Assembly (NCBI GenBank): GCA_019358945.1
Contig: JAHHIE010000024.1
Coordinates: 1-64,000, forward strand
DNA: 64,000 nucleotides
From: Stenomitos rutilans HA7619-LM2
GTDB lineage: Bacteria; Cyanobacteriota; Cyanobacteriia; Leptolyngbyales; Leptolyngbyaceae
Direction: 5' to 3'
Part shown: positions 44,267 to 52,897 of the stretch, one piece after another
Position numbering within the stretch: the stretch's first letter is position 1
How the letters are laid out: the number at the start of each line of letters is the position of its first letter
Made by a program: the position numbers and the translations under genes
The notes under the pieces: generated by a model
The model's database searches: none
What the model saw: the letters and a program-made list of their open reading frames with translations, nothing else
What the model was told of the DNA's origin: nothing

Positions 44267-44974
44267 ATGCAAAGTTTAGATGTTTTACGCCGATCGCCGA
44301 CGGCAGACTACGTGGCGACGGTGCTTAGTTCTGTGGCGCTGACACCCACCATCAAAGCGATTCGACTGCGATTGGACCGAGACGAACTCCGGTTTTTACC
44401 AGGACAGTCCGTTTGGCCTAAATTTGAGCGCGATGGTCGCAAATTTAGCAAAATCTACTCGATCGCCTCTTCTCCCTCTGCCTGTCCTGACATTGAACTC
44501 TGCGTCTCGCGTGTGGGCTGGAGTTCGGCTGTCGTACAGGATCTGGCGATCGGGCAATCCTTGCCACTACGAGGGCCGTATGGTCTGATGACGTTAAGCG
44601 AGCTACCCCAGCGTCCACGCCTTTATATTGCTGAAGGGTCAGGGATTGCACCATTGAAAAGCCAAATCGATTGGCTACGCGAGTGCGGCTACAAGCTGCC
44701 CGTCTGGTTGGTGCAGGCAAACCCCGAAACTCCCGACCAGCTACCCTATCAGCCGTACTGGCAACAATTGCAGCAAACCTGGCCTGCCTTTCACTATCGG
44801 GACGCGATCGCTCAATGCCCGGAAAGCGTTTTGGTCAATCTACGGCTTAAGCTGGCAGCGTTTGATGTGGTGATTTGTGCGGTGGGCGATCGCTCAGACC
44901 AGCTTCAAGAAACCGCTTTGGCGTTGGGTGCGAAGCCCGACCAACTGCGATCGGAGAAATTCATTGCGTTCTGA
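44267..44974 (+). CDS. Flavin/ferredoxin reductase-family oxidoreductase under cobalamin control
   Basis: A 235-aa FAD/NAD(P)H reductase of the FNR superfamily, about the size of the E. coli flavin reductase Fre, with no iron-sulphur domain. The FAD motif is SKIYSIASSP (RxYS-type, here KIYS) at about 64-73. GQSLPLRGPYG binds the FAD phosphates. YIAEGSGIAPLKSQIDWL is the nucleotide motif (SGIAP). The C-terminus ends in EKFIAF. It stands directly behind a cobalamin riboswitch, so a role in reducing cob(III)- or cob(II)alamin before adenosylation is the best guess. No other B12 gene is adjacent. Confidence 0.82.
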   Translation: MQSLDVLRRSPTADYVATVLSSVALTPTIKAIRLRLDRDELRFLPGQSVWPKFERDGRKFSKIYSIASSPSACPDIELCVSRVGWSSAVVQDLAIGQSLPLRGPYGLMTLSELPQRPRLYIAEGSGIAPLKSQIDWLRECGYKLPVWLVQANPETPDQLPYQPYWQQLQQTWPAFHYRDAIAQCPESVLVNLRLKLAAFDVVICAVGDRSDQLQETALALGAKPDQLRSEKFIAF

Positions 44975-45056
44975 TGCTGACCTTTGCAAGCACGATGGGC
45001 ATCAAGACATTAGACTAAAGTTCTGACGAGATCTTGACTACAGCTCTTTTGATCAA

Positions 45057-45208
45057 TAGGACTTACGCATTTGCCCCCAACCCCCCTTTCTTGTAGCTTG
45101 CTTCCCAAAAGGTATGCCGAAGGCTATATGCCGGGGGCTTTAATTGGTTCGGTTCCCCCAGCATTGGGGGCTAGGGGGCGAAAGATGACCGCTTTTGCGT
45201 AAGCCCTA
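45057..45208. mobile_element. MITE-like element with 13-bp terminal inverted repeats
   Basis: Terminal repeats TAGGACTTACGCA (45057-45069) and TGCGTAAGCCCTA (45196-45208) match in 12 of 13 positions. The core has CCCCCAACCCCCC and GGGGGCTAGGGGGC blocks able to pair. GACTTACGCA termini are common in cyanobacterial MITEs. No target duplication is clear. Confidence 0.65.
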
Positions 45209-45269
45209 GTCAAAAGGGAGACTGTCAGCTATCTTGTCTTTTTATGTTTGCTGTCTGCGCTGCCTTTCC

Positions 45270-45881
45270 ATGACTTCTGAAAAAACCTCGACCTCTGAGC
45301 CTCCCGCAGAATTACCGCTACCAGTAACGGTCGCACCTGCGCCTCCGCGTTGGCGAGCCTGGTGGGAAAACGTTCAAATCCTCATCATTGCGCTGATCCT
45401 GGCACTCTTGATTCGAGTGTTTGTGGCAGAACCTCGCTACATCCCATCCGATTCGATGCTGCCGACCTTGCAGATTGGCGATCGACTCGTGGTGGAAAAG
45501 CTTTCGTATCGCTTTCATCCGCCTGAGTTTGGCGATATCGTCGTCTTCGATCCGCCTCACCAACTTCAAGTTCAAGGCTATACCAAAGATCAGGCGTTTA
45601 TTAAGCGCATTATTGGTCAACCTGGGCAAACCGTTCAGGTTAAAAACGGCACGGTTTACGTCGATCAACAACCACTCCAGGAACCGTACATTGCCGCTCC
45701 ACCCAACTACACGCTGCCACCTGTCACTGTGCCTAATGGTGAGTTTTTTGTAATGGGCGACAACCGTAACAACAGTAATGACTCCCATGTTTGGGGGTTT
45801 CTACCGCAGCAGAACATTATCGGTCGCGCTTGGTTGCGCTTCTACCCATTTAAGCGTCTTGGGCTAGTAGCAAAGTCGTAA
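45270..45881 (+). CDS. lepB: Signal peptidase I
   Basis: A 203-aa serine/lysine peptidase that removes signal peptides outside the plasma or thylakoid membrane. One transmembrane helix (VQILIIALILALLIRVFVA, about 24-42) is followed by the catalytic serine in IPSDSMLPTLQIGD and the catalytic lysine in FIKRIIGQPGQTV. The C-terminal box FVMGDNRNNSNDSHVWGFL is complete. The ATG at 45270 is preferred over an upstream in-frame codon at 45234, because the tail before the helix then has the usual length. Cyanobacteria usually have two paralogues; this one cannot be assigned. Confidence 0.95.
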   Translation: MTSEKTSTSEPPAELPLPVTVAPAPPRWRAWWENVQILIIALILALLIRVFVAEPRYIPSDSMLPTLQIGDRLVVEKLSYRFHPPEFGDIVVFDPPHQLQVQGYTKDQAFIKRIIGQPGQTVQVKNGTVYVDQQPLQEPYIAAPPNYTLPPVTVPNGEFFVMGDNRNNSNDSHVWGFLPQQNIIGRAWLRFYPFKRLGLVAKS

Positions 45882-45916
45882 GCATCAAGAGCGTTTGGCG
45901 TTCGTGCTGACTCCCT

Positions 45917-46453
45917 CTAAAACTTGAGGTAGTGCATCAACTCGGCAACAAGCTGGCTTGATAGCGACAGTCGTCGTTGAAAATGAATCAGGTTACGGTA
46001 AGGCCCCATCGTCCGATTGGCGACGATCGCTCGTGCCAGATACGTATCCACTGCTGGAATGCGAATGAGCAACTCGATCGATGCTGTATTAGGATTCACA
46101 GGCTTAATCGTCTCAACACTATCTGCATCGTAATAGCAAAATAACATCACTGACTCTAGGGGCTTAAGCCGTGGTACAGGCAGACTCAGGGCCGCAGCAA
46201 TGTCCTCAATGCAGTGCAACTGCACGCCTGCTTGCGTTAATTCAACAAGCGATCGGGCCTGATGAATCGAAAGCCCCGGTAAACGCAGCCAATCATCGAC
46301 GCCAGCCTGATTGACATCGATTTTGACGCCTAAACTGGCTGCCAGCTCAAGCTCCGCCACGTTTTGAAACCGATAGTACGGATCGCTGAGGATTTTCGAT
46401 CGCAGGGGTTGGTGAGCTTGAGTAACCGTCGATAACCAATTGGGAAGCGGCAT
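45917..46453 (-). CDS. Helix-hairpin-helix (ComEA-like) protein
   Basis: A 178-aa protein with two HhH motifs, VDDWLRLPGLSIHQARSLV (about 52-70) and ASIELLIRIPAVDTYLARAI (about 122-141), of the ComEA/nucleic-acid binding type. There is no signal peptide or membrane anchor, unlike ComEA itself. The last part, LIHFQRRLSLSSQLVAELMH, completes the second domain. It may bind DNA non-specifically. ATG start. It converges on lepB with a gap of 35 bases. Confidence 0.8.
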   Translation of the reverse strand: MPLPNWLSTVTQAHQPLRSKILSDPYYRFQNVAELELAASLGVKIDVNQAGVDDWLRLPGLSIHQARSLVELTQAGVQLHCIEDIAAALSLPVPRLKPLESVMLFCYYDADSVETIKPVNPNTASIELLIRIPAVDTYLARAIVANRTMGPYRNLIHFQRRLSLSSQLVAELMHYLKF

Positions 46454-46454
46454 T

Positions 46455-46700
46455 GAGGGAGGAATTGAAAGTAGAGGGAGAAATTGAGAGTAGAGGGATG
46501 AAAGGGAGGCAGAGGAAGCTGAGGGAGAGGGGAAGCGCTTGAGTTTTGAATAGTCGTTAGTATCAGTGAACCATAATCAGTGCAGAGGCATAGCATCGTT
46601 GAACATCGGAAACGCTTGACCGATTACGATCGACCGTCCTGCCTCCTTCGACCCCTACCTCCTTGGCACCCTTTGCTTCCCCTGCCTCCTGCCTTTTCTA
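46455..46700. repeat. Purine- and pyrimidine-rich repeat mosaic
   Basis: GAGGAATTGAAAGTAGAGGG units, GGGAGGCAGAGGAAGC, GAGTTTTGA (46455-46560), then CCTGCCTCCTTCGACCCC and CCCCTGCCTCCTGCC units (46638-46696), which continue right up to the TM2 stop codon. No gene. Confidence 0.65.
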
Positions 46701-47093
46701 CGCAATTCGATCGAGCAACTGACGGCGCTTTTGCTCAAACTCATACTCAGACAGCAGGCCATCGGCACGGAGTTGATCAAGCTGTCTTACGGCTTCAGCA
46801 ACGGCACTGATGTGGTCAGGATTCACGACCTCAGTTTTGGCGATCACTTTGACCGTCGAAACAATCCCATCGTTGAATTTGAGGTCAAACTCGTCAGCAT
46901 CCTGGGTCAAATACCAGATGCCTTCGATCGCGCAGGCGACGCGAGGGATTGGTGTCATCGACAACAGCAAATAGAGGATGCCCCAAAGCGGTTGCCCAAC
47001 ATAGAACTTATGCAAGCCTGCGCCGATCGGTGCTGCCGCTCCAGCAAACGCCAAAGCAGCAGCAACCTTACGGCTTTTGGGCCTATCTAACAT
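46698..47093 (-). CDS. TM2-domain membrane protein
   Basis: A 131-aa protein. Residues about 8-60 form a TM2 unit: helix KVAAALAFAGAAAPIGAGLH, then KFYVGQPLWGILYLLLSMTP. The pattern (glycine, HKFYVG, second helix) is the TM2 hallmark. The C-terminal end (VRQLDQLRADGLLSEYEFEQ, KRRQLLDRIA) is a SHOCT-like short helical domain often attached to such proteins. Function unknown. ATG start. Confidence 0.83.
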   Translation of the reverse strand: MLDRPKSRKVAAALAFAGAAAPIGAGLHKFYVGQPLWGILYLLLSMTPIPRVACAIEGIWYLTQDADEFDLKFNDGIVSTVKVIAKTEVVNPDHISAVAEAVRQLDQLRADGLLSEYEFEQKRRQLLDRIA

Positions 47094-47521
47094 ATCAGCC
47101 TTGCCTCACAGATTTCCTAAAAACTGCCTTCAGAGCCGTCACGAGCGTGCGATCGTCAGTCATCTGCTGATCCATAACTAGGGCAACGATCGTCTTCTGC
47201 CGACAACCATGTCTGCGTCAGCTTCTTCTATCATATTGACTTCACTGAGTTGATGACAGCAAAGTTGGGTGAGTGACTGTATCATGCCGCTTTACTAAAA
47301 CTTTAAGAATCAAGCGCCATAATGTTCTGGGTGAAGCAATCTCATGAGTGAGAAAGCGCTAACGTTCTTCAGATATGTCCGGTTCTCACCCGTGGGGCAC
47401 GGTACAGTAGAGTAATGATCATTACAATTGAGCCTTTACGGAAATTGAAGAGCCAAATTGATCTATGCTCTCAGTTCACTAGGTCTGTTCCTCTAAGGCT
47501 GAATCGTTAATGGTCTAGTTT
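47094..47521. other. Gap between TM2 gene and J-domain gene
   Basis: About 430 bases with one short AT-rich, promoter-like zone near 47400-47470. No gene or RNA recognised. Confidence 0.3.
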
Positions 47522-47716
47522 ATGAGCACCGCGCTAAACAGACGCTTAAAGGGTAAGTTGATTGGCATCAAGGCGCTTGAGAAAGCTCTTAACTTGAGGA
47601 CACTCTTACCTGTAAAACATCTGCTTGCCAAAGACGGCCTGCTTGGATTTGGTTCTAATCCAGATCGTTATGATCCATCCAGTGAAGCGGTCGTTGATGC
47701 TATGGCGTTCAATTGA
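47522..47716 (+). CDS. Possible short ORF upstream of the J-domain gene
   Basis: 64 codons: MSTALNRRLKGKLIGIKALE to the stop, basic and partly helical. No family is recognised and no ribosome-binding site is obvious. It ends just before the next gene's in-frame region. It may be a leader peptide, a small protein or chance. Confidence 0.25.
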   Translation: MSTALNRRLKGKLIGIKALEKALNLRTLLPVKHLLAKDGLLGFGSNPDRYDPSSEAVVDAMAFN

Positions 47717-47773
47717 GTGCAGTTTGCTAAGCACTGTGCCGAATTTAGAGAATCTTCTCAGGTTACTTGGTCA

Positions 47774-48730
47774 ATGTCACAGAGTGCGCTTCCCTCAGAA
47801 TGGCTAACTAACTTTTCTGACCCCTATGCTGTGTTAGGGGTTTCGCTTGCAGCGGACGATCGCCGGGTACTCAAGCGCTACCGCTCCGTTGCCAAACTGC
47901 TGCACCCCGATCACAACATTCCCGAAGAGGATACGACCAAAGATCTGGCAAGCCAACTTTTTGCACGACTGGTAAACCCTGCTTACCAAAAACTCAAGCA
48001 AGAGAAGGGGCGCAAAGAGAATGTTTCGCTGCTACGGCTTCAAGTGCGACGGCTTTACCGTGATGCGCCCTTGGCTCCTAAGGGTGATTTGGCGCGTCAG
48101 TTAACTCAGCAACCCGTGAATGGCGTAGATGTTTTTTACGAGCAAGCGATCGCCCAACTCGCCGAGTCCCAGTATCAACCGCTCGATCAATTTGCCTTAC
48201 TAACAGAGCAACTCGGTGAGCTAAACCTAGTGTATCTACAGCTCAAGATGGGCGATACGCTGATCCGCGAAAAGCGCACAGGGTTGGTCTCTGCACCTGA
48301 AGCGAAACCCATTCAATTTACGCCGAACCCAGCCGATGGCGCAACCGTTTCCGAAAGCTATGCTCAGCGTCATTATCGACGAGCGCAAGAGTACATGAAA
48401 AAAGGCAATTGGAAAGAAGCCGAGCAAGAACTACGAGACGCCATTAAAATCGAAGCGGGAAAAAGCGAGTATCATGCACTGCTAGGGGTTGCCTATCTCC
48501 AGCAGAATCTCCAGAGCATGGCAAAAGTTTACCTTCGTCAAGCGCTTAAGCTGAACCCAAAGGACCCGCTAGCGTGCCGCTTTGCCCCCAAGCTTGGTAT
48601 CGAAGTCGCTGCCTCAGAAAATGGTCAGCAAAACGGTAAGGCTGTAAAGCCCCAATCATCAAAAGCCCAACCATCTGACAAAACATCCAAAAATGGTGGG
48701 CTGTTTGGCCTTTTTCGCTCAAAAAAATAG
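47774..48730 (+). CDS. J-domain and TPR protein
   Basis: A 318-aa protein from the ATG at 47774. Residues about 16-75 are a DnaJ-like domain: DPYAVLGVSLAADDRRVLKR, then LLHPDHNIPEED with the HPD triad that stimulates Hsp70 ATPase. The C-terminal half contains TPR units (HYRRAQEYMKKGNWKEAEQE; YHALLGVAYLQQNLQSMAKV). The tail NGGLFGLFRSKK is polar. It may recruit DnaK to a specific partner, a type seen in cyanobacteria. An upstream GTG at 47717 would add 19 residues before the domain. Confidence 0.85.
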   Translation: MSQSALPSEWLTNFSDPYAVLGVSLAADDRRVLKRYRSVAKLLHPDHNIPEEDTTKDLASQLFARLVNPAYQKLKQEKGRKENVSLLRLQVRRLYRDAPLAPKGDLARQLTQQPVNGVDVFYEQAIAQLAESQYQPLDQFALLTEQLGELNLVYLQLKMGDTLIREKRTGLVSAPEAKPIQFTPNPADGATVSESYAQRHYRRAQEYMKKGNWKEAEQELRDAIKIEAGKSEYHALLGVAYLQQNLQSMAKVYLRQALKLNPKDPLACRFAPKLGIEVAASENGQQNGKAVKPQSSKAQPSDKTSKNGGLFGLFRSKK

Positions 48731-48792
48731 GGTGATGAGGACGTGCTGCAACGACTGAATCGTGATTACCAGCTTAGCCAGTGTTTCCTTTA

Positions 48793-49674
48793 TCAATGGC
48801 TCTCAGAAACACGTTGACTTTTCGCATAGCGCCACATTCCGATGGCTAAAGCGCTCATAAAGAGAACGCCGATCGCCCCTGCGAGAGGATTGTGATCAAC
48901 CCCTGAAAGCCACTCAGGCGCTTGTGGTGAGTACCGGAGCAATTGCCCGACATTAAGGATGTAGTAGCCCCAAACCAAGCCAGCATGTAGCCCCATCGGC
49001 AAGCCTAAACGTCCGCGCAGTAAACCCAACGTTTGGTCTCGCCACTCATGTCTACTCAAGCGTGGTACGTCGCCTGAGTCGGTGCGCGATCGCTTTGCCC
49101 AAATCAACGTAACCGCCAGCAGCGCCAATGCTGGAAACTGCGGCTTGAAGCCGTGTACTAGCGCAAAGATACTGGCATTTACCCAAAGCGAGACCTGGGG
49201 AGCATAATCCCGTTGAAGCTCATCCAACAACCAGCCTCGAAAGAACAACTCCTCTGCGAAACCGATGCCCAGAGCGACCAACAGCCCCTCAATCGCAACT
49301 TGCAGAAGTGCGTTTGAAGGCGATCGCCAGGTGATCCAACCAAAAGCGCTCTGTGTGACAAACAGCGCCAGCACACTCACACATCCGATTGTCAAACCAC
49401 TCAATAACTCTAACCCTATACGCCGTGAGCGTTCCAGCCCGTAGCGCCACAACAGGTTAGGCTGATGGTAAACCTGTCTTCCCCAAACGCGTATAAGAAG
49501 AATAAACTCTGAGTAAAGAATGACTATGGTCAGGATGCTGACCATATTGCTATCCTTCACCAGCCAGTAAATGGGTAAAGCGATCGGTAGCCAAAGCAAC
49601 AGCAACGCCAAAAGAAAGGCTGCAATTCTGACTGGAGCCGGAGACTGTGCAAGCTTAGAGAATGCCAGCTTCAA
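48793..49674 (-). CDS. CPBP-family intramembrane glutamic endopeptidase
   Basis: A 293-aa polytopic protein with about seven hydrophobic segments, such as IAAFLLALLLLWLPIALPIYW and IGLELLSGLTIGCVSVLALF. The active-site motif is GFAEELFFRGWLLDE (EExxxR), with WVNASIFALVHGF carrying the conserved FxxxH. Family members cleave prenylated proteins or act in bacteriocin immunity; in cyanobacteria the role is not known. The start is a TTG, the only in-frame choice after a stop. It lies 15 bases downstream of clpS on the same strand and is probably cotranscribed with it. Confidence 0.87.
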   Translation of the reverse strand: MKLAFSKLAQSPAPVRIAAFLLALLLLWLPIALPIYWLVKDSNMVSILTIVILYSEFILLIRVWGRQVYHQPNLLWRYGLERSRRIGLELLSGLTIGCVSVLALFVTQSAFGWITWRSPSNALLQVAIEGLLVALGIGFAEELFFRGWLLDELQRDYAPQVSLWVNASIFALVHGFKPQFPALALLAVTLIWAKRSRTDSGDVPRLSRHEWRDQTLGLLRGRLGLPMGLHAGLVWGYYILNVGQLLRYSPQAPEWLSGVDHNPLAGAIGVLFMSALAIGMWRYAKSQRVSESH

Positions 49675-49689
49675 GATTTTTTGAGTAGA

Positions 49690-49971
49690 TTATTCATCGG
49701 GTTCGATCGTACTGCTCAACCCATGACTGTTGAGTGTCTCACTATAAAACTCTGCATGTTCTTGAGCGCACGTGATAACTAGAGCCAATCCGTTTGTATG
49801 AGCTTCCATCATGATGTCCACCGCTTGAGGCTGAGTCAAGCTGGGCACGGTAGTAATCAACGTTTGTACGACATACTCCATTGAGTTGTAGTCGTCGTTG
49901 TGAAGTAAAACGCGATAACGGGGCGCGAGCTTGCGAACCGTTGAACGCTGTTCAATGGTTTCGACAGACAC
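49690..49971 (-). CDS. clpS: ATP-dependent Clp protease adaptor ClpS
   Basis: A 93-aa adaptor that hands N-degron substrates to ClpC/ClpP. LAPRYRVLLHNDDYNSMEYV (about 15-34) contains the HNDDYN hallmark; VDIMMEAHTNGLALVITCAQ carries the substrate-pocket residues; EFYSETLNSHGLSSTIEP ends the fold. GTG at 49971 with GAGGA about seven bases upstream, which decides the start. Cyanobacteria have one or two ClpS proteins; this appears to be the ClpS1 type. ClpC, its partner, is at 16588. Followed by the CPBP gene. Confidence 0.94.
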   Translation of the reverse strand: MSVETIEQRSTVRKLAPRYRVLLHNDDYNSMEYVVQTLITTVPSLTQPQAVDIMMEAHTNGLALVITCAQEHAEFYSETLNSHGLSSTIEPDE

Positions 49972-50344
49972 TTCTCTATCCTCTCGTGAACAGTAGACAA
50001 CTTTTTGAAGCGAACCTTTGCAATGCTAACAGATGTTTTGCTTAGATCTGTACCGTGCGTCAGCGCAGACGGTTGCACTGGTTAAAGGGAGCAACAGCTA
50101 AGAATGTGTCGGTCGTATCTCAATGAGAGAAACGATCGCTACAGTTACATTGCTTAACTTCTTTTATAGCATTCGATCAAGCGTTGAAGTATCCGGATTG
50201 AACGCTTACGTGGTTGCTTGCATCAAAGCTACTGATGCCCGTGCGATCGCTCAGCTTCAGTAGCCAATTTCAGTATTATAGCGGCGGCAAGAGAATGGCT
50301 AAACCCTTTAAAGTGAGAGAAAGCCACACGCACGGTCTAGCCCT
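49972..50344. other. Gap between clpS and the next gene
   Basis: About 370 bases. It contains the clpS promoter region. No gene is convincing; there is one weak reading frame that does not look like a protein. Confidence 0.3.
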
Positions 50345-50794
50345 ATGGGTTCTTCTTCAAGCCATGAGTTCACACCTGAAGCAAACCCACGCTTGCAGCC
50401 GTGTCAGATTGTTTGCCTGGAGCATGACACCAGTTATCTCTATGCAGAGGTGATCCAGGTAATTGAGTCGCGTCAGTTATGTTGGGCGCGCCCACTCGTC
50501 TTAATTCAGCAGCCTTCTGATGCCAGCGCCTACAGCCCAGTTGCTTGCAACAGCCCGCTTCAAGAGCAACCAGGCTTTTATGATTTGCGTCAGGATTCTG
50601 ACCTACTGCTCCCACTCACCCTATTTCGAGCAGCGTTGGACACAGAAGTGTTCTCGTGGATGACTAGCCTGTATGCCGCTGATCACGATGCCGCGCCAAA
50701 CAATTCTCCTGATAGAGGGCATCAACCGTTCAGGCAATTTATTCAACAGGTCTGGCAGGCTCATCCAAACGCTTTTCAGAATGTGTCAGCCTGA
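50345..50794 (+). CDS. Hypothetical protein
   Basis: A 149-aa protein with no recognised domain. QIVCLEHDTSYLYAEVIQVI and ESRQLCWARPLVLIQ look like strands of a small beta fold, and DLLLPLTLFRAALDTEVFSW is helical. The C-terminus (DRGHQPFRQFIQQVWQAHPN) is also helical. There is no membrane segment. ATG start without a strong ribosome-binding site. Its neighbours (clpS and an M23 peptidase) do not indicate a function. Confidence 0.6.
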   Translation: MGSSSSHEFTPEANPRLQPCQIVCLEHDTSYLYAEVIQVIESRQLCWARPLVLIQQPSDASAYSPVACNSPLQEQPGFYDLRQDSDLLLPLTLFRAALDTEVFSWMTSLYAADHDAAPNNSPDRGHQPFRQFIQQVWQAHPNAFQNVSA

Positions 50795-50919
50795 GCTTGG
50801 CGCTCCTGCGAGGATTACAGTCGGTTTATGGCATTCACCACTGCCGACACCTTGTACCCATTTGGCTAGACTGTAGCTCATTTGAAGAAACCGTATAACC
50901 TAGCTGGGCCGATCGCGGT

Positions 50920-52257
50920 TTAACCTGACTGCATTGTCTTGACCAAGCGAGCAAGCGCGTATTTCAACTGTACGCCGGGGTCGATCGCGTGCCAGCCGCT
51001 TGAGGTCTTTTGCCGAAGTTCAAAATGCAAGTGAGGGCCTGTGGATAAGCCAGTGCTGCCGACTCGTCCAATCACGGTGCCTTTTTCAACCCATTGACCC
51101 GGTTTAACAAACACTTTTGAAAGGTGGCCGTACAGCGTTTCTTGTGTATCGTCCTGATGAGACAGAATGATGGCGAGACCATAGCCACCTAACCAGTCGG
51201 AGAGGGCAACTTTTCCCGATGCTGCTGCTAGAACGGGTGTACCCATCGGTGCGCCAAGGTCAGTGCCGCTATGAAAACGCCGATCGCCTCTGATGGGGTG
51301 TACTCGCCAGCCAAAAGCAGACGTGATGGGCGCAGGCACCGATAACGGAAAGATCAGGCTCAAGCCATTCCATAATTCAGCATTGAAACGACTGCCTGGT
51401 GCGTAAGCGGTCATCCAGCTTTGCCCGTTGATGTCAGACTGATTGTTGTCTATGACAACTCCCAAACCTTGGATCGTTCGCCCAAACCCGTTGAGTGAAT
51501 AACCAACATACTGTGGGGACGATTGTGAAACATTGCTAGCGGTTGTGCTTTCTCCTTGATTTGAGGATGGCACATAAGGCAATACGGAGGGACGCGATCG
51601 ACCAGGAGCGGCTGTTTTCCAGGGCGCAATCACAGAGGTTGAAGAGGCTGGCTGTGATCGAGGGAGCTGTTGCACAGTCTTTTTGGAAACTTTTGCTCCT
51701 GCGATCGCATCAATTTGGACGAGCAGCGTGGCCTGATCTTCAGACGAAAGCATCTGATCCTGTGCCAAACGGCGCGCTTGCAGAAATTCTCCCGCTTGTG
51801 CGCTGGCGATCGCCCTTGCCTCGAGATTTGCCCGTAATTTTGCCTCTTTCCGAGACTTGTCTTTGGTAACCAGGTCTGCCAGACGCTGCTTCAGCACTAT
51901 TCGCTGTGCGGCTGTAGCTTGCTCATTGAGTTGACTCTTGGTGATATTGGCCGTCTGTCTAGGCATCACCAACGGTTGAGTGCTCTGTTCGCTCTGCTTT
52001 GCCGCCGGAGGATCATTCTCAGGGGCTTTGGTGTTTGTTGAAACGGGTTTTGCTGCTGTTGAAGCGGCACTATCTTCGCGCTTTGACGGAGGCAAAAACG
52101 TTGGCGCAAGCGATTCAGGTGCGCTGATGGTTGGTTTAGGTATGGGAACCACTGTTTGTTGTGCAGCGACCAGTGGAGCGTTCGACGGATGAATCGTGGC
52201 AGGTACAGCAGGCGTGGCGGCTTGTTCTGCTAGCGTCTGGGCGATCGCGTCCAGCAT
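50920..52257 (-). CDS. M23-family metallopeptidase (LytM/lysostaphin-type)
   Basis: A 445-aa protein from the ATG at 52257. The first 260 residues are Ala/Pro/Ser-rich and charged (AAQRIVLKQRLADLVTKDKS; LRANLEARAIASAQAGEFLQ), probably a flexible linker. The C-terminal peptidase has the zinc motifs HSGTDLGAPMGTPV and GPHLHFELRQ, with WRVHPIRGDRR before them. It is an endopeptidase (or regulator) of peptidoglycan. No clear signal peptide is visible from this start. An ATG at 52290 would add 11 residues; GGGGAA lies 11 bases before 52257. Confidence 0.87.
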   Translation of the reverse strand: MLDAIAQTLAEQAATPAVPATIHPSNAPLVAAQQTVVPIPKPTISAPESLAPTFLPPSKREDSAASTAAKPVSTNTKAPENDPPAAKQSEQSTQPLVMPRQTANITKSQLNEQATAAQRIVLKQRLADLVTKDKSRKEAKLRANLEARAIASAQAGEFLQARRLAQDQMLSSEDQATLLVQIDAIAGAKVSKKTVQQLPRSQPASSTSVIAPWKTAAPGRSRPSVLPYVPSSNQGESTTASNVSQSSPQYVGYSLNGFGRTIQGLGVVIDNNQSDINGQSWMTAYAPGSRFNAELWNGLSLIFPLSVPAPITSAFGWRVHPIRGDRRFHSGTDLGAPMGTPVLAAASGKVALSDWLGGYGLAIILSHQDDTQETLYGHLSKVFVKPGQWVEKGTVIGRVGSTGLSTGPHLHFELRQKTSSGWHAIDPGVQLKYALARLVKTMQSG

Positions 52258-52490
52258 GTGAGAAAGTTCCCCAGCGAATGGTCTGCACATTTCTTTCTGG
52301 GCTGTTGTTGGAGAATCAGGAAGGTTCGTTTTCCTCCCACTACACTTTAAGCTCAGCTTTCATACGACTAAAATTGTGTTGTTTTCATGAACTTTTCCGG
52401 GTTTTGTACCTTGGATTCAGTAAAGCAACCGAACTTAAGTTTGGCGAGATTAAGAGTTCCAAGGTATGACACGCTGTGCTGTAATTAGCG
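52258..52490. other. Gap upstream of the M23 gene
   Basis: About 230 bases before the repeat block. Contains the M23 promoter. No gene. Confidence 0.3.
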
Positions 52491-52495
52491 GTCTG

Positions 52496-52740
52496 TAGAA
52501 GTTTTGAGTTTTGAGTTTTGAGTTTTGAGTTGAAGAGCGATCAGCGGTCAGCGATCAGCCGTTGGTTTGCTTCTAACAACGAACAACGAACAACCAACCA
52601 CTGCTTTCAACGCTCCACTGTCCCACTTGCTTTTAGCAACCAACCACTAGCAACCAACCACTGCTTTAGCGGTCAGCTTGGGAATTCAAAGCTGAAGCTG
52701 AGTGCTGACTGCTGAAAGCTGTAGCTTGCTTCGCCAACGG
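52496..52740. repeat. GTTTTGA heptamers and composite repeats
   Basis: Four GTTTTGA heptamers (52501-52530), GATCAGCGGTCAGCGATCAG, then AACGAACAACCAACCACTGC repeated in variants and GCTGAAGCTGAGTGCTGACT. The largest intergenic block of the dispersed repeat mosaic in this window. Confidence 0.85.
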
Positions 52741-52897
52741 CATAAGCTAAGCAGAACCGTTTTCACACATCAAATCGGATCGCTATAGTGAGTGTGCGTA
52801 TAGAAAAAGCTCTTCACGTAGTGCTGCTGTCTCAAAAGGCGAGCAATTTTCAGGAACCGCTTATCATAATCATCTAGTTGCTGGTTGCTCCTTTGCT

